Shown here: positions 1 through 12,235 of the stretch, piece after piece
How positions within the stretch are numbered: position 1 is the stretch's first letter
How the letters are laid out: the number at the start of each line of letters is the position of its first letter
Assembly (NCBI GenBank): GCA_020248405.1
Contig: JADCHQ010000030.1
Coordinates: forward strand, 1-48,325
Source: Rhodocyclaceae bacterium
GTDB lineage: Bacteria > Pseudomonadota > Gammaproteobacteria > Burkholderiales > Ga0077523
Direction: 5' to 3'
DNA length: 48,325 bases
Made by a program: the position numbers and the translations under genes
The notes under the pieces: model-generated
Database searches by the model: none
The model's input: only the letters and a program-made list of their open reading frames with translations
What the model was told of the DNA's origin: nothing

Positions 1-73
1 ATGCCGCCCGGCGCGTGGTCTTGGCGAATCGATCAAACCCCATCAACGACAATGTGCTTTGCTTGGGCTTCAT
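1..73 (-). CDS. IS5-family transposase, N-terminal fragment (runs off window)
   Basis: The minus strand carries an ATG at 73-71 preceded by a good ribosome binding site (AAGGAGCG at 88-81, about 8 nt spacing). It is open for 24 codons to the window edge. The visible peptide begins MKPKQSTLSLMGFDRFAKTT and continues RRAA. This matches the N-terminal pattern of IS5-group transposases, in which a short tail is followed by a (F/Y)xKTTRRxxFLxxM segment. The catalytic DDE domain is outside the window, so whether the enzyme is intact cannot be judged. It lies wholly inside the proposed IS element. Confidence 0.62.
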   Translation of the reverse strand, partial: MKPKQSTLSLMGFDRFAKTTRRAA

Positions 74-141
74 CGGGTAACGCTCCTTCAGAACAGGTCG
101 ACGCCTATGACAGCGATGGCGCGAATTTATTCAGAGTTTCC
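1..141 (-). mobile_element. IS5-family insertion sequence, partial (left part outside window)
   Basis: On the minus strand the element end reads GGAAACTCTGAATAA inwards from position 141. It is immediately flanked by CTAG at 142-145, the kind of 4-bp palindromic target duplicated by many IS5-group elements. A transposase start codon lies 68 nt inside this end, at the spacing expected for the group. Only this terminus is in the window, so the other inverted repeat and the second CTAG copy cannot be checked. The element sits upstream of carA, where betaproteobacteria often carry dapB. Family assignment rests on the transposase N-terminus and the end structure recalled from the family, not on a search. 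Confidence 0.62.
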
Positions 142-240
142 CTAGGGGCCGTCAGGTCGGGTGAAGCTCCCGGCCACCTCCAAGAAGCCCGCTGAAGGAA
201 CGGCGTACCCACTCCCGCGTGGTCCAAAACGCGCGGGGAT

Positions 241-269
241 TTGAACGATTCGTCGCGGCCCGGTAACAT
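241..269 (+). promoter_or_regulatory. candidate sigma-70 promoter for carAB
   Basis: A TTGAAC -35 box at 241-246 is separated by exactly 17 nt from a TAACAT -10 box at 264-269. Transcription would start near 276 and give an approximately 90-nt leader before carA. It lies outside the IS end, so carAB expression need not depend on the insertion. Seen by eye only; no start-site data. Confidence 0.45.
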
Positions 270-282
270 TCGCGAGTTTCCG

Positions 283-318
283 TGAGCGGGAGCGGCGCGC
301 GAGCGCCGCTCCCGCTCA
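283..318 (+). promoter_or_regulatory. 16-bp perfect hairpin with GCGA tetraloop in the carA leader
   Basis: The arm 283-298 (TGAGCGGGAGCGGCGC) is perfectly complementary to 303-318, with a 4-nt GCGA loop of the stable GNRA type. No T-run follows, so it is a poor intrinsic terminator towards carA. It sits between the candidate promoter and the TTG start at 368. It could be a transcript-stabilising 5' structure, an attenuator part or the remnant of an upstream gene's terminator. The rest of 146-367 shows no convincing gene. Confidence 0.55.
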
Positions 319-367
319 GCACATCTCGGCGCCGCGAAAGACGGCGTATCACCGGAGCCTCGCAGCC

Positions 368-1501
368 TTGACCGCCCGTCCGCCCGCCCTTCTTGCGCTT
401 GCCGACGGGACGGTGTTTCGCGGCGAATCCATCGGTGCGCCCGGTCTCGCGGTGGGCGAGGTGGTGTTCAACACCGCCATGACCGGTTACCAGGAGATCC
501 TCACGGATCCGTCCTACTGCCGCCAGTTGGTCACGCTTACCTATCCGCATATCGGCAACACCGGCACCAACGGCGAGGACGTAGAGGCATCCCGTGTGCA
601 CGCAGCCGGCCTGGTGGTGCGCGATGTGCCCGCGCAACCCAGCAATTTCCGCATGCAGCACGGCTTGTCCGATTACCTTCTGGCGGAGAGCGTGCCGGCC
701 ATTGCCGGCATCGACACCCGGCGGCTCACGCGAGTGCTGCGCGAGAGGGGTGCCCAGGCCGGCTGTCTGATGGCGGGCGAGGTGGACGAGGCCCGCGCCG
801 TTGCCGAGGCGCGTGCTTTTCCTGGCCTGGCCGGCATGGACCTGGCGAAGGTGGTCAGTTGTGAGCGGCCTTACGAGTGGCGCGAATCGGCGTGGCAGCT
901 CGGCCGCGGTTTCGGCGCGCCCCCCGAGCCCCGCCGTCATGTGGTTGCCTACGACTTCGGCGTCAAGCGCAACATCCTGCGCATGCTGGTGGCGCGCGGC
1001 TGCCGTGTCACCGTGGTGCCCGCCGAGACGAGCGCCGGCGAGGCGCTTGCCCTGGCGCCCGACGGCGTGTTCCTCTCCAACGGCCCCGGAGATCCGCAGC
1101 CCTGTGATTACGCCATCCGCGCCATCTCCGACTTCATGGCGCGAGCCGTGCCGCTATTCGGCATCTGCCTCGGGCACCAGCTCATGGGGCTCGCGAGCGG
1201 GGCGCGGACGCTGAAAATGAAATTCGGGCACCATGGCGCCAACCACCCGGTGCAGGACCTGGACAGCGGGCGGGTGATGATCACCAGCCAGAACCACGGA
1301 TTCGCGGTGGACCCCGGCTCTCTCCCCGCCACGGCGCGCGTCACCCACGTGTCGCTGTTCGACGGTTCCCTGCAGGGCTTCGTCCGCACCGATGTGCCTG
1401 CCTTCTGTTTCCAGGGGCACCCCGAAGCCAGCCCCGGGCCCCACGACGTGGACTACCTGTTCGACCGCTTCGTGGATCTGATGGACCGGCACCACCGCTA
1501 G
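368..1501 (+). CDS. carA: carbamoyl-phosphate synthase small (glutaminase) subunit
   Basis: CarA hydrolyses glutamine and channels ammonia to CarB for carbamoyl phosphate, the precursor of arginine and pyrimidines. The 377-aa protein has the family's usual length. It has an N-terminal CPSase small-chain domain (roughly residues 5-140) and a C-terminal class I glutamine amidotransferase domain (about 185-370). The catalytic triad is visible: Cys267 in GICLGHQ, with His351 and Glu353 in FQGHPEAS. Translation most likely starts at a TTG at 368, with GGAG 10 nt upstream; no in-frame ATG fits the conserved N-terminus. carB follows after 10 nt, so the two are one transcript. Confidence 0.97.
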   Translation: MTARPPALLALADGTVFRGESIGAPGLAVGEVVFNTAMTGYQEILTDPSYCRQLVTLTYPHIGNTGTNGEDVEASRVHAAGLVVRDVPAQPSNFRMQHGLSDYLLAESVPAIAGIDTRRLTRVLRERGAQAGCLMAGEVDEARAVAEARAFPGLAGMDLAKVVSCERPYEWRESAWQLGRGFGAPPEPRRHVVAYDFGVKRNILRMLVARGCRVTVVPAETSAGEALALAPDGVFLSNGPGDPQPCDYAIRAISDFMARAVPLFGICLGHQLMGLASGARTLKMKFGHHGANHPVQDLDSGRVMITSQNHGFAVDPGSLPATARVTHVSLFDGSLQGFVRTDVPAFCFQGHPEASPGPHDVDYLFDRFVDLMDRHHR

Positions 1502-1511
1502 ATCGCTATCC

Positions 1512-4718
<3,207 letters not shown>

Positions 4719-4749
4719 AGCACCGTCCCGCCACTTGAGGAGCTGACCT

Positions 4750-5226
4750 TTGGCCAAGTTTCCGCTCACCGTGATCGGCGCCGAGAAGCTGCGCCAGGAA
4801 CTGCACCAGCTCAAGACCGTGGAAAGGCAGCGGGTCATCGCGGCCATTGCCGAGGCGCGCTCCCATGGCGATCTCTCGGAGAACGCCGAGTACGACGCGG
4901 CCAAGGAGCGGCAGAGCTTCATCGAGGGTCGCATCGCCGAGGTGGAAGGCAAGCTTGCCAACGCGCAGATCATCGATCCGCGGCTGCTGGATGCCGAGGG
5001 GCGTTGCGTATTCGGCGCCACGGTGGATCTCCAGGACCAGGGAAACGACGAGGTGGTCTCCTATCAGATCGTTGGCGACGATGAGGCCGACATCAAGCAG
5101 GGCAAGATCTCCATCAGTTCCCCCATCGCCCGGGCCCTGATCGGCAAGTACGCCGGCGACCTGGCGGAAGTGCAGGCGCCGGGGGGCCTCAAGGAGTACG
5201 AGATCCTCGACGTTCGCTACGTCTAG
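4750..5226 (+). CDS. greA: transcription elongation factor GreA
   Basis: GreA rescues backtracked RNA polymerase by stimulating cleavage of the 3' end of the transcript through the secondary channel. The 158-aa product has the normal two-domain layout. An N-terminal antiparallel coiled coil (about residues 1-75) carries the acidic tip ([15 protein letters not shown]), and a C-terminal FKBP-like domain follows. Translation starts at TTG 4750, preceded by GAGGAG; the N-terminus matches the family there. It lies 31 nt after carB, the usual betaproteobacterial arrangement, and is probably co-transcribed. Confidence 0.96.
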   Translation: MAKFPLTVIGAEKLRQELHQLKTVERQRVIAAIAEARSHGDLSENAEYDAAKERQSFIEGRIAEVEGKLANAQIIDPRLLDAEGRCVFGATVDLQDQGNDEVVSYQIVGDDEADIKQGKISISSPIARALIGKYAGDLAEVQAPGGLKEYEILDVRYV

Positions 5227-5243
5227 GACTCGGCCGCCGACCC

Positions 5244-5708
5244 ATGGCAAGGCTGTTTTCGGCGTTGTCCACCCTGGCTGTCGCCCTTTGGGCGGGCGGG
5301 CTGTGGTTTGCAGGTGCGGTGGTGGCGCCGCTGTTGTTTCGCGCCGCACCGGACCGCCAAGTTGCGGGTGCCCTGGCCGGTCAGATGTTCACGCTGCTCG
5401 CCTGGATAGGGCTTGGCTGTGGCTTCTACATCCTCATTCATGCCGTGGCGCGTACCGGCCCTGCCGCCTTGAAGACCGGCCTGTTCTGGGTGGTGGTGGC
5501 CATGCTGGTTCTAACCGCCGCAGGCCAATTTGGCGTTCAGCCAATCCTGGCAACGCTCAAGGCCGAGGCATTGCCGCGCGAGGTGATGGAAAGCGTGCTG
5601 CGCGACCGCTTTGCTGCCTGGCACGGTGTGGCGAGCATTCTCTACTTGATCCAGGCATTGCTCGCCCTTCCCATGGTTCTACTGGCGGCGCGCGCGCCGG
5701 CCCGATAG
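5244..5708 (+). CDS. DUF4149 integral membrane protein
   Basis: This is a 154-aa, very hydrophobic protein with about four predicted transmembrane helices (roughly residues 6-30, 48-70, 78-98 and 128-149). It matches the DUF4149 family, commonly found between greA and yhbY in betaproteobacteria. The motif LWAGGLWFAGAVVAPLLF in helix 1 and the RFAAWHG segment before the last helix are the conserved-looking parts. No function is established for the family and none can be inferred here beyond the inner-membrane location. It starts 17 nt after greA on the same strand, so it is probably in the same transcript. Confidence 0.8.
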   Translation: MARLFSALSTLAVALWAGGLWFAGAVVAPLLFRAAPDRQVAGALAGQMFTLLAWIGLGCGFYILIHAVARTGPAALKTGLFWVVVAMLVLTAAGQFGVQPILATLKAEALPREVMESVLRDRFAAWHGVASILYLIQALLALPMVLLAARAPAR

Positions 5709-5725
5709 CCCGGGATCGGGTCGGT

Positions 5726-6070
5726 TCAGCTTCCTTGGAAAGCACGCTTCGGGATGCGGGCGCCGCGCCGGCGGGGCTTGGCAGGAGCCGTCGCCACGTC
5801 GCGGGGCGACTCGCGCCACAGCACCAACATCCGGCCGATGGCCTGGACGGCTTCAGCCCCCGTGGTCTCGCAGATCTGGTTCAACAGCGCGCGTCTCGTA
5901 TCCCGATCCTCGTCGGCGATGTGTACCTTGATGAGTTCATGCGCCCTCAGGCTGAGGTCGATTTCCTTTTCCACGGCGGGGGTGAGACCATGGCTGCCGA
6001 TGCGGACCACGGGTTCGAGGGCATGGGCGCGCGCCTTCAGGGCGCGCCGTTCAGTGGCCGATAGACTCAT
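5726..6070 (-). CDS. yhbY: ribosome assembly RNA-binding protein YhbY (CRM domain)
   Basis: A 114-aa protein with a CRM (YhbY-type) RNA-binding domain over roughly residues 3-97. The loop GSHGLT corresponds to the conserved GxxG RNA-contact motif (GKNGLT in many homologues). YhbY associates with pre-50S particles in E. coli. The tail after residue 95 is basic and proline-rich, probably disordered. It is transcribed away from rlmE with only about 31 nt between the start codons, so the two RNA-related genes share a divergent control region. AAGGA lies just upstream of the ATG at 6070. It converges with the DUF4149 gene. Confidence 0.93.
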   Translation of the reverse strand: MSLSATERRALKARAHALEPVVRIGSHGLTPAVEKEIDLSLRAHELIKVHIADEDRDTRRALLNQICETTGAEAVQAIGRMLVLWRESPRDVATAPAKPRRRGARIPKRAFQGS

Positions 6071-6104
6071 AGGAAGTCCTTGAAAAATGAATGAAGTTTA
6101 GGTG

Positions 6105-6752
6105 ATGTCGCGGTCCAGAACCAGCAAGGCTTGGATGCATGAGCACGTTACCGACCCCTGGGTGCGTCGGGCAAAGGCGGAGGGGTGGCGTTCCCGGGCG
6201 GCCTTCAAGCTTCTGCAGATGGATGAAAAGGATCGTCTGCTACGGCCCGGGATGACCGTGATCGACCTAGGCGCGTCTCCAGGCGGCTGGTCGCAGGTGG
6301 CGGCCCGGGCCGTCGCTCCTTCCGGACAGGTGGTGGCGGTGGACCTGTTGCCCATGGCGCCCCTGGCCGGCGTGACCTTCCTTCAGGGGGATTTCGAGGA
6401 CGAAGCCATGCTGGTCCTTATCGAGGGGGTGCTTGGCAATCGGCCCGCCGATCTTGTTTTGTCGGATATGGCCCCCAACCTCTCCGGCGTAGGGCTGGTT
6501 GACCAGGCGCGCTGCGAGCGCCTCGCCGAGGCGGCCCTGGATGCGGTACGGCGCTGGCTGCGGCCCGGAGGCGCCCTGTTGGTCAAGGCGTTCCATGGCG
6601 GGGCGTTCGACGGGCTGGTAAGGCGCTTGCGTGAGGGTTTCGACCAAGTGGCGGTGCGCAAACCGCAAGCCTCGCGCGGGCGAAGCGCAGAGATTTACCT
6701 CTTGGCCAGGGGTTGGCGCGGCGCGGCGGTCTCCGGAACGAATCAGGACTAG
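6105..6752 (+). CDS. rlmE: 23S rRNA (uridine-2'-O-)-methyltransferase RlmE (FtsJ/RrmJ)
   Basis: RlmE methylates the 2'-O of U2552 in the A loop of 23S rRNA during late 50S maturation, using S-adenosylmethionine. The 215-aa product has the SAM-binding motif VIDLGASPGGWSQVA (about 52-66). The catalytic tetrad K35-D121-K161-E196 is in exact register with the E. coli enzyme (K38-D124-K164-E199). An in-frame GTG lies one codon upstream at 6102; the ATG at 6105 is preferred. It is divergent from yhbY and followed 69 nt later by ftsH, the same neighbour as in E. coli. Confidence 0.96.
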   Translation: MSRSRTSKAWMHEHVTDPWVRRAKAEGWRSRAAFKLLQMDEKDRLLRPGMTVIDLGASPGGWSQVAARAVAPSGQVVAVDLLPMAPLAGVTFLQGDFEDEAMLVLIEGVLGNRPADLVLSDMAPNLSGVGLVDQARCERLAEAALDAVRRWLRPGGALLVKAFHGGAFDGLVRRLREGFDQVAVRKPQASRGRSAEIYLLARGWRGAAVSGTNQD

Positions 6753-6821
6753 AATCGCACCAAGGCGTAGTGACCGCGGCGCGACCGGCGCAGCCGGCCG
6801 CAATCGCATCTAGGAGCAACT

Positions 6822-8714
6822 TTGAACAATCTCGTCAAGAACATCGCCATCTGGCTCGTCATCGTGCTCGTGCTGATGACCGTGTTCAACCAGTTCAGCC
6901 AGCGGCAAAGCCCCCAGACCCAGATGGAGTACTCCCAGTTCATCGAGGAGGTCAAGAAAGGCCGTGTTGCCAAGGTCACCATCGAAGGTCGCGTGCTCAA
7001 GGGCGTGTCTGCGGAGGGGCGGCGCTTCACCACCTACTCGCCCTCCGACCCCTGGCTGGTGAGCGATCTGCTCAAGAACAACGTCATCATCGAGGCCAAG
7101 CCGGAGGAAGAGCCCTCGCTGTTGATGAACATCTTCGTGTCCTGGTTCCCGATGCTCCTGTTGATCGGGGTGTGGATTTTCTTCATGCGCCAGATGCAAG
7201 GCGGCGGTCGCGGCGGCGCGTTCTCTTTCGGGAAAAGCCGCGCCCGCATGCTTGACGAAAGCACCAATCCCATCACCTTCGGCGACGTGGCTGGCTGTGA
7301 GGAGGCCAAGGAGGAGGTGGCGGAGCTCGTGGACTTCCTTCGCGATCCGGGCAAGTTTCAGAAGCTCGGCGGGCGTATTCCCCGGGGCGTTCTCATGGTG
7401 GGCAGTCCGGGCACCGGCAAGACGCTGCTGGCGCGCGCCATTGCCGGCGAAGCCAAGGTGCCGTTCTTCTCCATCTCCGGGTCGGACTTCGTGGAGATGT
7501 TCGTGGGCGTGGGCGCGGCACGCGTGCGAGACATGTTCGAGCAGGCCAAGAAGCACGCGCCTTGCATCGTGTTCATTGACGAAATCGATGCGGTGGGCCG
7601 GCAACGCGGCGCGGGCTTGGGCGGTGGCAACGATGAGCGCGAACAGACCCTCAACCAGCTGCTGGTGGAAATGGATGGCTTCGAGGCCAGCTCGGGTGTG
7701 ATCGTCATCGCCGCCACCAACCGCCCCGACGTGCTGGACCCCGCCTTGTTGCGCCCGGGTCGTTTCGACCGCCAGGTGGTGGTTCCCTTGCCGGATATCC
7801 GCGGCCGGGAACAGATTCTCATGGTTCACATGCGCAAGGTTCCCGTTGCTCCCGACGTGCGCCCCGATTTGCTGGCACGGGGCACGCCAGGCTTTTCGGG
7901 CGCCGACCTAGCCAATCTCGTGAACGAGGCGGCGCTGTTCGCTGCCCGAGGCAGCAAGCGGCTGGTGGACATGGACGATTTCGAGCGCGCGAAGGACAAG
8001 ATCATGATGGGCGCAGAGCGCAAGTCCATGGTCATGCCCGAGCACGAACGGCGCAATACCGCGTATCACGAATCCGGTCATGCAGTGGTGGCCAAGCTGC
8101 TTCCACGCACCGATCCCGTTCACAAGGTGACCATCATCCCGCGCGGCCGTGCTCTGGGCGTCACCATGCAGCTTCCCCAGGAAGACCGCTACAGCATGGA
8201 GCGTGAAACCATTCTGCAGAACATCTCCGTGTTGTTCGGTGGGCGTATTGCCGAAGAAGTGTTCATGGAGCAGATGACCACGGGGGCCTCCAACGATTTC
8301 CAGCGCGCCACTGACCTGGCGCGGCGCATGGTCACGGAATGGGGCATGTCCGACAACCTGGGGCCCATGGTGTACGGCGAGAACGAGGGCGAGGTTTTCC
8401 TCGGCCGCTCCATCACCACCCACAAGAACGTGTCCGAGGCCACCATGCAGAAGGTGGACGCGGAGATCCGTCGAATCATCGACACTCAGTACGCGCTCGC
8501 GCGTCGCCTGCTTGAGGAACATCGCGACAAGGTCGAGGCGATGAGTGCCGCCTTGCTGGAGTGGGAGACCATCGACGCCGATCAGGTCAACGACATCATG
8601 GCGGGCAAGCCCCCGCGCCCGCCCAGACCTGCGGCGCCTCCGTCGACCAAGCCGCCTTCCGAAGACAACACGCCCACCCCTGCGCCCACCACGCAGCCGG
8701 CTCAGGGAACCTGA
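6822..8714 (+). CDS. ftsH: ATP-dependent zinc metalloprotease FtsH
   Basis: FtsH is the membrane-anchored AAA+ protease that extracts and degrades membrane and short-lived cytosolic proteins such as LpxC and sigma-32. The 630-aa product has two N-terminal transmembrane helices (about 5-24 and 102-122) around a periplasmic domain. Then come the AAA module with Walker A GSPGTGKT (194-201) and Walker B FIDEID (251-256), and the zinc site HESGH (416-420). The tail after about residue 600 is rich in Pro and Thr. Translation starts at TTG 6822 behind an AGGAG site. folP and glmM follow on the same strand, as in many proteobacteria. Confidence 0.97.
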   Translation: MNNLVKNIAIWLVIVLVLMTVFNQFSQRQSPQTQMEYSQFIEEVKKGRVAKVTIEGRVLKGVSAEGRRFTTYSPSDPWLVSDLLKNNVIIEAKPEEEPSLLMNIFVSWFPMLLLIGVWIFFMRQMQGGGRGGAFSFGKSRARMLDESTNPITFGDVAGCEEAKEEVAELVDFLRDPGKFQKLGGRIPRGVLMVGSPGTGKTLLARAIAGEAKVPFFSISGSDFVEMFVGVGAARVRDMFEQAKKHAPCIVFIDEIDAVGRQRGAGLGGGNDEREQTLNQLLVEMDGFEASSGVIVIAATNRPDVLDPALLRPGRFDRQVVVPLPDIRGREQILMVHMRKVPVAPDVRPDLLARGTPGFSGADLANLVNEAALFAARGSKRLVDMDDFERAKDKIMMGAERKSMVMPEHERRNTAYHESGHAVVAKLLPRTDPVHKVTIIPRGRALGVTMQLPQEDRYSMERETILQNISVLFGGRIAEEVFMEQMTTGASNDFQRATDLARRMVTEWGMSDNLGPMVYGENEGEVFLGRSITTHKNVSEATMQKVDAEIRRIIDTQYALARRLLEEHRDKVEAMSAALLEWETIDADQVNDIMAGKPPRPPRPAAPPSTKPPSEDNTPTPAPTTQPAQGT

Positions 8715-8755
8715 ACGCCTACGGGTAACTGCAACGGAGTGAGTGGTCCGCGTCG

Positions 8756-9634
8756 TTGACGCGATTCCGTAATACCGTGAGCCAAGTGCTGCAAGCGGGT
8801 CGTTTCAGTCTGCGCCTCCACCTCCCGCTGGTGATGGGCATCGTCAACGTCACGCCGGACTCCTTTTCTGATGGCGGTGAATACTCCGGTGTGGAGGAAG
8901 CCGTGGAGCATGCTAGGCGTTTGGTGGAGCAGGGCGCGGACATCCTGGATGTGGGTGGAGAGTCCACCCGGCCCGGGGCCATGGCAGTGAGTGCGCAGCA
9001 AGAGTTGGACCGGGTGATGCCCGTGGTGGAGGCTCTCGCTAGCGGTGATGTCCCCGTGTCGGTGGACACCAGCAAGCCCGAGGTGATGCGCGCTGCCCTG
9101 GCAGCTGGCGCGTCGATGATCAACGACGTGCGAGGCTTGCGCTCCCCTGGCGCGATCGACGCAGTGGCGGCATCGCGAGCCGCTGTCTGCGTCATGCACA
9201 TGCAGGGCGATCCGAGCACCATGCAACTCTCACCCGGCTATGAGGACGTAGTGGTGGAGGTGGGCCGCTTTCTGAGGGAGCGCATTGCCGCCTGCGAGGC
9301 CGCGGGTATTGGCCACAGCCGCATTCTGGGCGACCCGGGATTCGGGTTCGGCAAGACTGCCGAGCACAACCTTGCATTGCTGCGCCGCCTGCGGGAACTG
9401 CGATCCTTCGCAGGGGTGCCGCTGTTGGCGGGCTTGTCGCGCAAGTCTCTGCTGGGCACCCTTACCGGGCGAGGCGTGGCAGAGCGGGTCCACGCCAGTG
9501 TGGGAGCAGCCCTGACAGCCGTCGCTATGGGCGCGGCCGTGGTGCGGGTGCATGATGTGGCCGCAACGCGGGATGCACTGGCGGTATGGAAAGCAGTGCA
9601 GGAAGAACATCCTTCGCATGAAAGGCTTTGCTAA
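8756..9634 (+). CDS. folP: dihydropteroate synthase
   Basis: FolP condenses p-aminobenzoate with hydroxymethyl-dihydropterin pyrophosphate in folate synthesis and is the sulfonamide target. The TIM-barrel family signatures are clear: [15 protein letters not shown] near residue 24, [10 protein letters not shown], the DTSKPEV and INDVRG loops, and a late GLSRKSLLG. The start is uncertain. TTG 8756 gives 292 aa and a GGAG lies about 16 nt upstream; a GTG at 8777 would also keep the whole domain. The stop codon overlaps the glmM ATG by one base (TAATG), so the pair is translationally coupled. Confidence 0.95.
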   Translation: MTRFRNTVSQVLQAGRFSLRLHLPLVMGIVNVTPDSFSDGGEYSGVEEAVEHARRLVEQGADILDVGGESTRPGAMAVSAQQELDRVMPVVEALASGDVPVSVDTSKPEVMRAALAAGASMINDVRGLRSPGAIDAVAASRAAVCVMHMQGDPSTMQLSPGYEDVVVEVGRFLRERIAACEAAGIGHSRILGDPGFGFGKTAEHNLALLRRLRELRSFAGVPLLAGLSRKSLLGTLTGRGVAERVHASVGAALTAVAMGAAVVRVHDVAATRDALAVWKAVQEEHPSHERLC

Positions 9635-10989
9635 TGACACCCAGGCGCTATTTCGGCACCGACGGTGTCCGGGGGAAAGTCGGCGAGGCGCCCATCACGC
9701 CAGACTGGGTGTTGCGACTGGGTAATGCGGCGGGGCGGGTGCTTGCCAGTGGTGCACCGGCTGGCACCAATGCAGCCGTGCTCATCGGCAAGGACACCCG
9801 CATATCCGGCTACCTTCTGGAGTCGGCGCTCGAAGCTGGTCTGGCAGCTGCGGGCATTGATGTGCTGCTGGCTGGCCCCATGCCCACGCCAGCCATTGCC
9901 TACCTCACCCGTGCACTGCGTCTGGCAGCCGGTATCGTCATCAGTGCGTCCCACAATCCTTTTGACGATAACGGGATCAAGTTTTTCGGGCCTGATGGGT
10001 ACAAGCTGGCTGACGAAGTCGAGTCCGCCATCGAAGCCCAGCTGGATGGGCCGGTGGTGTGCCAGCCGGCGGCGCGCCTGGGTAAGGCTCGCAGAATCAA
10101 CGACGCGGCAGGGCGCTACATTGAGTTTTGCAAAAGTACTTTTCCGGCCGAGCGCGATCTTCGCGGACTTCGGGTGGTCGTGGACTGCGCAAACGGTGCT
10201 GCGTACCACGTAGCTGGGCCTGTATTGCACGAACTCGGCGCCGAGGTCCAGGCGATTGCCGCTCAGCCAGACGGAGTGAACATCAATGACCGCTGCGGCG
10301 CGACCTACCCGGCGTTGTTAGCCCGGGAGGTACCGGCCCGTGGCGCTGACCTTGGCAGCGCCCTAGACGGCGATGCCGATCGGCTGATCATGGTCGACGA
10401 GAATGGCAGGCTTTACGATGGCGATCAGTTGCTGTACGTCATCGCTCGCCATAGGCTTGCCGAAGGTCGGCTCGGTGGTGGTGTGGTGGGGACACTCATG
10501 ACCAATTTCGGCCTTGAGCGGTCGTTTAAGGATCTGGGTGTGCCGTTCGCTCGCGCCGCCGTGGGTGACCGACATGTACTCGAGTTGCTGCGCCGACGCG
10601 GCTGGTTGCTGGGAGGAGAGAATTCCGGCCACATCGTGTGTCTTGACCGCCACACCACCGGAGACGGCCTGGTTTCGACCCTTCAGGTGTTGCACGCGCT
10701 GCGCGCGTCCGGCCAAAGCCTTGCACAGGCTTGTGAGGACCTCCAGTTGCTGCCCCAGGTGATGGTGAACGTCCCCATTTCCCGCGGCGGCTTTGAGTGG
10801 GGTGTTCATGGAAACGTGGCCCGCGCGGTGGCCGAGGCTGAGCGTAGCCTCGCTGGTCGTGGACGGGTTCTGTTGCGCGCCTCCGGGACTGAGCCTGTGG
10901 TGAGGGTCATGGTGGAGGGGGAAACCGACGCCGAAGTGCGCGCTCTGGCCGACTTTCTTGCCAGCGAGGTACGGGTTGCCGCTGGATAA
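9634..10989 (+). CDS. glmM: phosphoglucosamine mutase
   Basis: GlmM converts glucosamine-6-phosphate to glucosamine-1-phosphate for UDP-GlcNAc, peptidoglycan and LPS. The 451-aa protein begins with the family signature [10 protein letters not shown]. It carries the phosphoserine loop ISASHNP (active Ser106), the metal-binding DGDADR loop near residue 245, the sugar-binding GGENSGH motif and the C-terminal phosphate loop [12 protein letters not shown]. The ATG at 9634 overlaps the folP stop and has AAAGG upstream; an in-frame TTG at 9628 is less likely. It is the last gene of the ftsH-folP-glmM group. Confidence 0.97.
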   Translation: MTPRRYFGTDGVRGKVGEAPITPDWVLRLGNAAGRVLASGAPAGTNAAVLIGKDTRISGYLLESALEAGLAAAGIDVLLAGPMPTPAIAYLTRALRLAAGIVISASHNPFDDNGIKFFGPDGYKLADEVESAIEAQLDGPVVCQPAARLGKARRINDAAGRYIEFCKSTFPAERDLRGLRVVVDCANGAAYHVAGPVLHELGAEVQAIAAQPDGVNINDRCGATYPALLAREVPARGADLGSALDGDADRLIMVDENGRLYDGDQLLYVIARHRLAEGRLGGGVVGTLMTNFGLERSFKDLGVPFARAAVGDRHVLELLRRRGWLLGGENSGHIVCLDRHTTGDGLVSTLQVLHALRASGQSLAQACEDLQLLPQVMVNVPISRGGFEWGVHGNVARAVAEAERSLAGRGRVLLRASGTEPVVRVMVEGETDAEVRALADFLASEVRVAAG

Positions 10990-11034
10990 TCGCCGCGCCC
11001 GGGCTTAGCGGGCCCCGAGTTGTGCCGTGAGAGC

Positions 11035-11068
11035 CTGCAATCAACCTGTCACATAGCGTCGCTAGACT
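11035..11068 (+). promoter_or_regulatory. Pho box and -10 element upstream of pstS
   Basis: Two 7-mers, CTGCAAT (11035-11041) and CTGTCAC (11046-11052), are separated by 4 nt. This is the 11-nt periodicity of a PhoB box (consensus CTGTCAT, 4 nt, CTGTCAY). Ten nt further lies TAGACT (11063-11068), a good -10, the arrangement of PhoB-activated promoters lacking a -35. The upstream half-site matches less well than the downstream one. It directly precedes the phosphate transport genes, which supports the call. Confidence 0.6.
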
Positions 11069-11112
11069 CCTGTGGCTCGTTTAAGTGTCGCCTTTCCTCG
11101 AGGAGGATTTTC

Positions 11113-12126
11113 ATGGTCCGTTTTCCCTGTCTGTCGCGGGCAGTTCCGTCCGCTCTCGCCGTTGCCGGTATGGCGGTCGTTTGCAATGTCGCTCATGCCC
11201 AGGAAACCATCAAGATCGATGGATCGTCCACGGTTTTTCCCATCACTGAGGCCGTAGCCGAGGACTTTCAGCAGTCCAAGAAGGGCAAGATCAGGGTGAC
11301 CGTGGGAATCTCCGGCACTGGTGGCGGCTTCAAAAAGTTTTGCCGCGGCGAAACCGACATGTCGAACGCCTCGAGGCCCATCCTCGCTCGCGAGATGGAG
11401 GAGTGCAAACGCGCCGGGATCCAGTACGTGGAACTGCCCGTGGCCTACGATGCGCTCACGGTGGTCATGAACCCCAAGAACGACTGGATCAAGGCTTTGA
11501 CAGTCGCAGATCTCAAGAAGATGTGGGAGCCGGCAGCCCAGGGCAAGGTCACGAAGTGGAAGCAGGTGAATTCCGCCTGGCCGGATTCTTCCCTGAAGTT
11601 GTTCGGGCCTGGGGCTGATTCTGGCACCTTCGATTACTTCACCGAAGCCGTCAACGGCCGCGCGAAATCCAGTCGTGGCGATTTCACCGCCTCGGAAGAC
11701 GACAACGTTCTGGTGCAGGGTATCGCGCGGGACGTGAACGGCTTGGGATATTTCGGTTACGCGTACTACTACGAAAACCGCGACAAGCTGAAGGCTGTGC
11801 CCATCGTCAATCCGAACACCGGCAAGGCGGTTCTGCCCGGTGCGGATACGGTGATGGATGGCAGCTACCAGCCTCTTGCCCGCCCCATCTTCATCTATAT
11901 CAACTCTAAGTCCCTCGACCGGCCGGAGATCAGGGAATTCGTTGAGTTCTACATGAAGAATGCCGAGGCACTGGTGTCCGAGGTGAAGTACGTGCCTTTG
12001 CCCGCCAAGGCATATGCCTACAACCTGGAGCAGGCGTCAAAGAAGGTCGTGGGCTCCAAGTTTGGCGGTGAGAATAAAGTGGGTCTCACTATCGAGCAAC
12101 TGATGAAGCTGGAATCCAAGCTGTAA
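11113..12126 (+). CDS. pstS: phosphate ABC transporter, periplasmic substrate-binding protein
   Basis: PstS captures phosphate in the periplasm and delivers it to PstCAB. The 337-aa precursor has a typical signal peptide, with a basic start, a hydrophobic core and probable cleavage after AHA at residue 29. The mature protein opens with [17 protein letters not shown], a phosphate-binding loop of PBP-like domain family 2, and contains a second ligand loop [10 protein letters not shown]. The ATG at 11113 follows GAGGAGG with good spacing; an open frame upstream is not coding. It is the first gene of pstSCAB, behind a Pho box, so phosphate-starvation induction is expected. Confidence 0.95.
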   Translation: MVRFPCLSRAVPSALAVAGMAVVCNVAHAQETIKIDGSSTVFPITEAVAEDFQQSKKGKIRVTVGISGTGGGFKKFCRGETDMSNASRPILAREMEECKRAGIQYVELPVAYDALTVVMNPKNDWIKALTVADLKKMWEPAAQGKVTKWKQVNSAWPDSSLKLFGPGADSGTFDYFTEAVNGRAKSSRGDFTASEDDNVLVQGIARDVNGLGYFGYAYYYENRDKLKAVPIVNPNTGKAVLPGADTVMDGSYQPLARPIFIYINSKSLDRPEIREFVEFYMKNAEALVSEVKYVPLPAKAYAYNLEQASKKVVGSKFGGENKVGLTIEQLMKLESKL

Positions 12127-12149
12127 GCGAGGCCGCAGGTGGCGCGGGG

Positions 12150-12166
12150 GGGGGGCAACACCCCCC
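12150..12166 (+). promoter_or_regulatory. intercistronic G6/C6 hairpin between pstS and pstC
   Basis: A run of ten G (12146-12155), loop CAACA and six C (12161-12166) can form a very stable short stem just after the pstS stop. With no T-run it is more likely a 3'-end stabiliser or partial terminator that keeps pstS mRNA more abundant than pstCAB, as is common for binding-protein genes. This role is inferred. Confidence 0.35.
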
Positions 12167-12235
12167 GTGCTGTCTGCCGAGCGTGGCTATGCCGCGCACG
12201 ATGGTTCGCCTAGAATCGCGCGCCTTCGATCCACC

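Noticed and set aside
1..195. 64-codon plus-strand frame at the left edge
   Set aside because: It runs antisense to the better supported IS5 transposase start and across the IS end; no ribosome site or similarity.
152..940. 262-codon minus-strand frame over carA
   Set aside because: It is antisense to carA, crosses the leader hairpin, and its product has no recognisable motifs.
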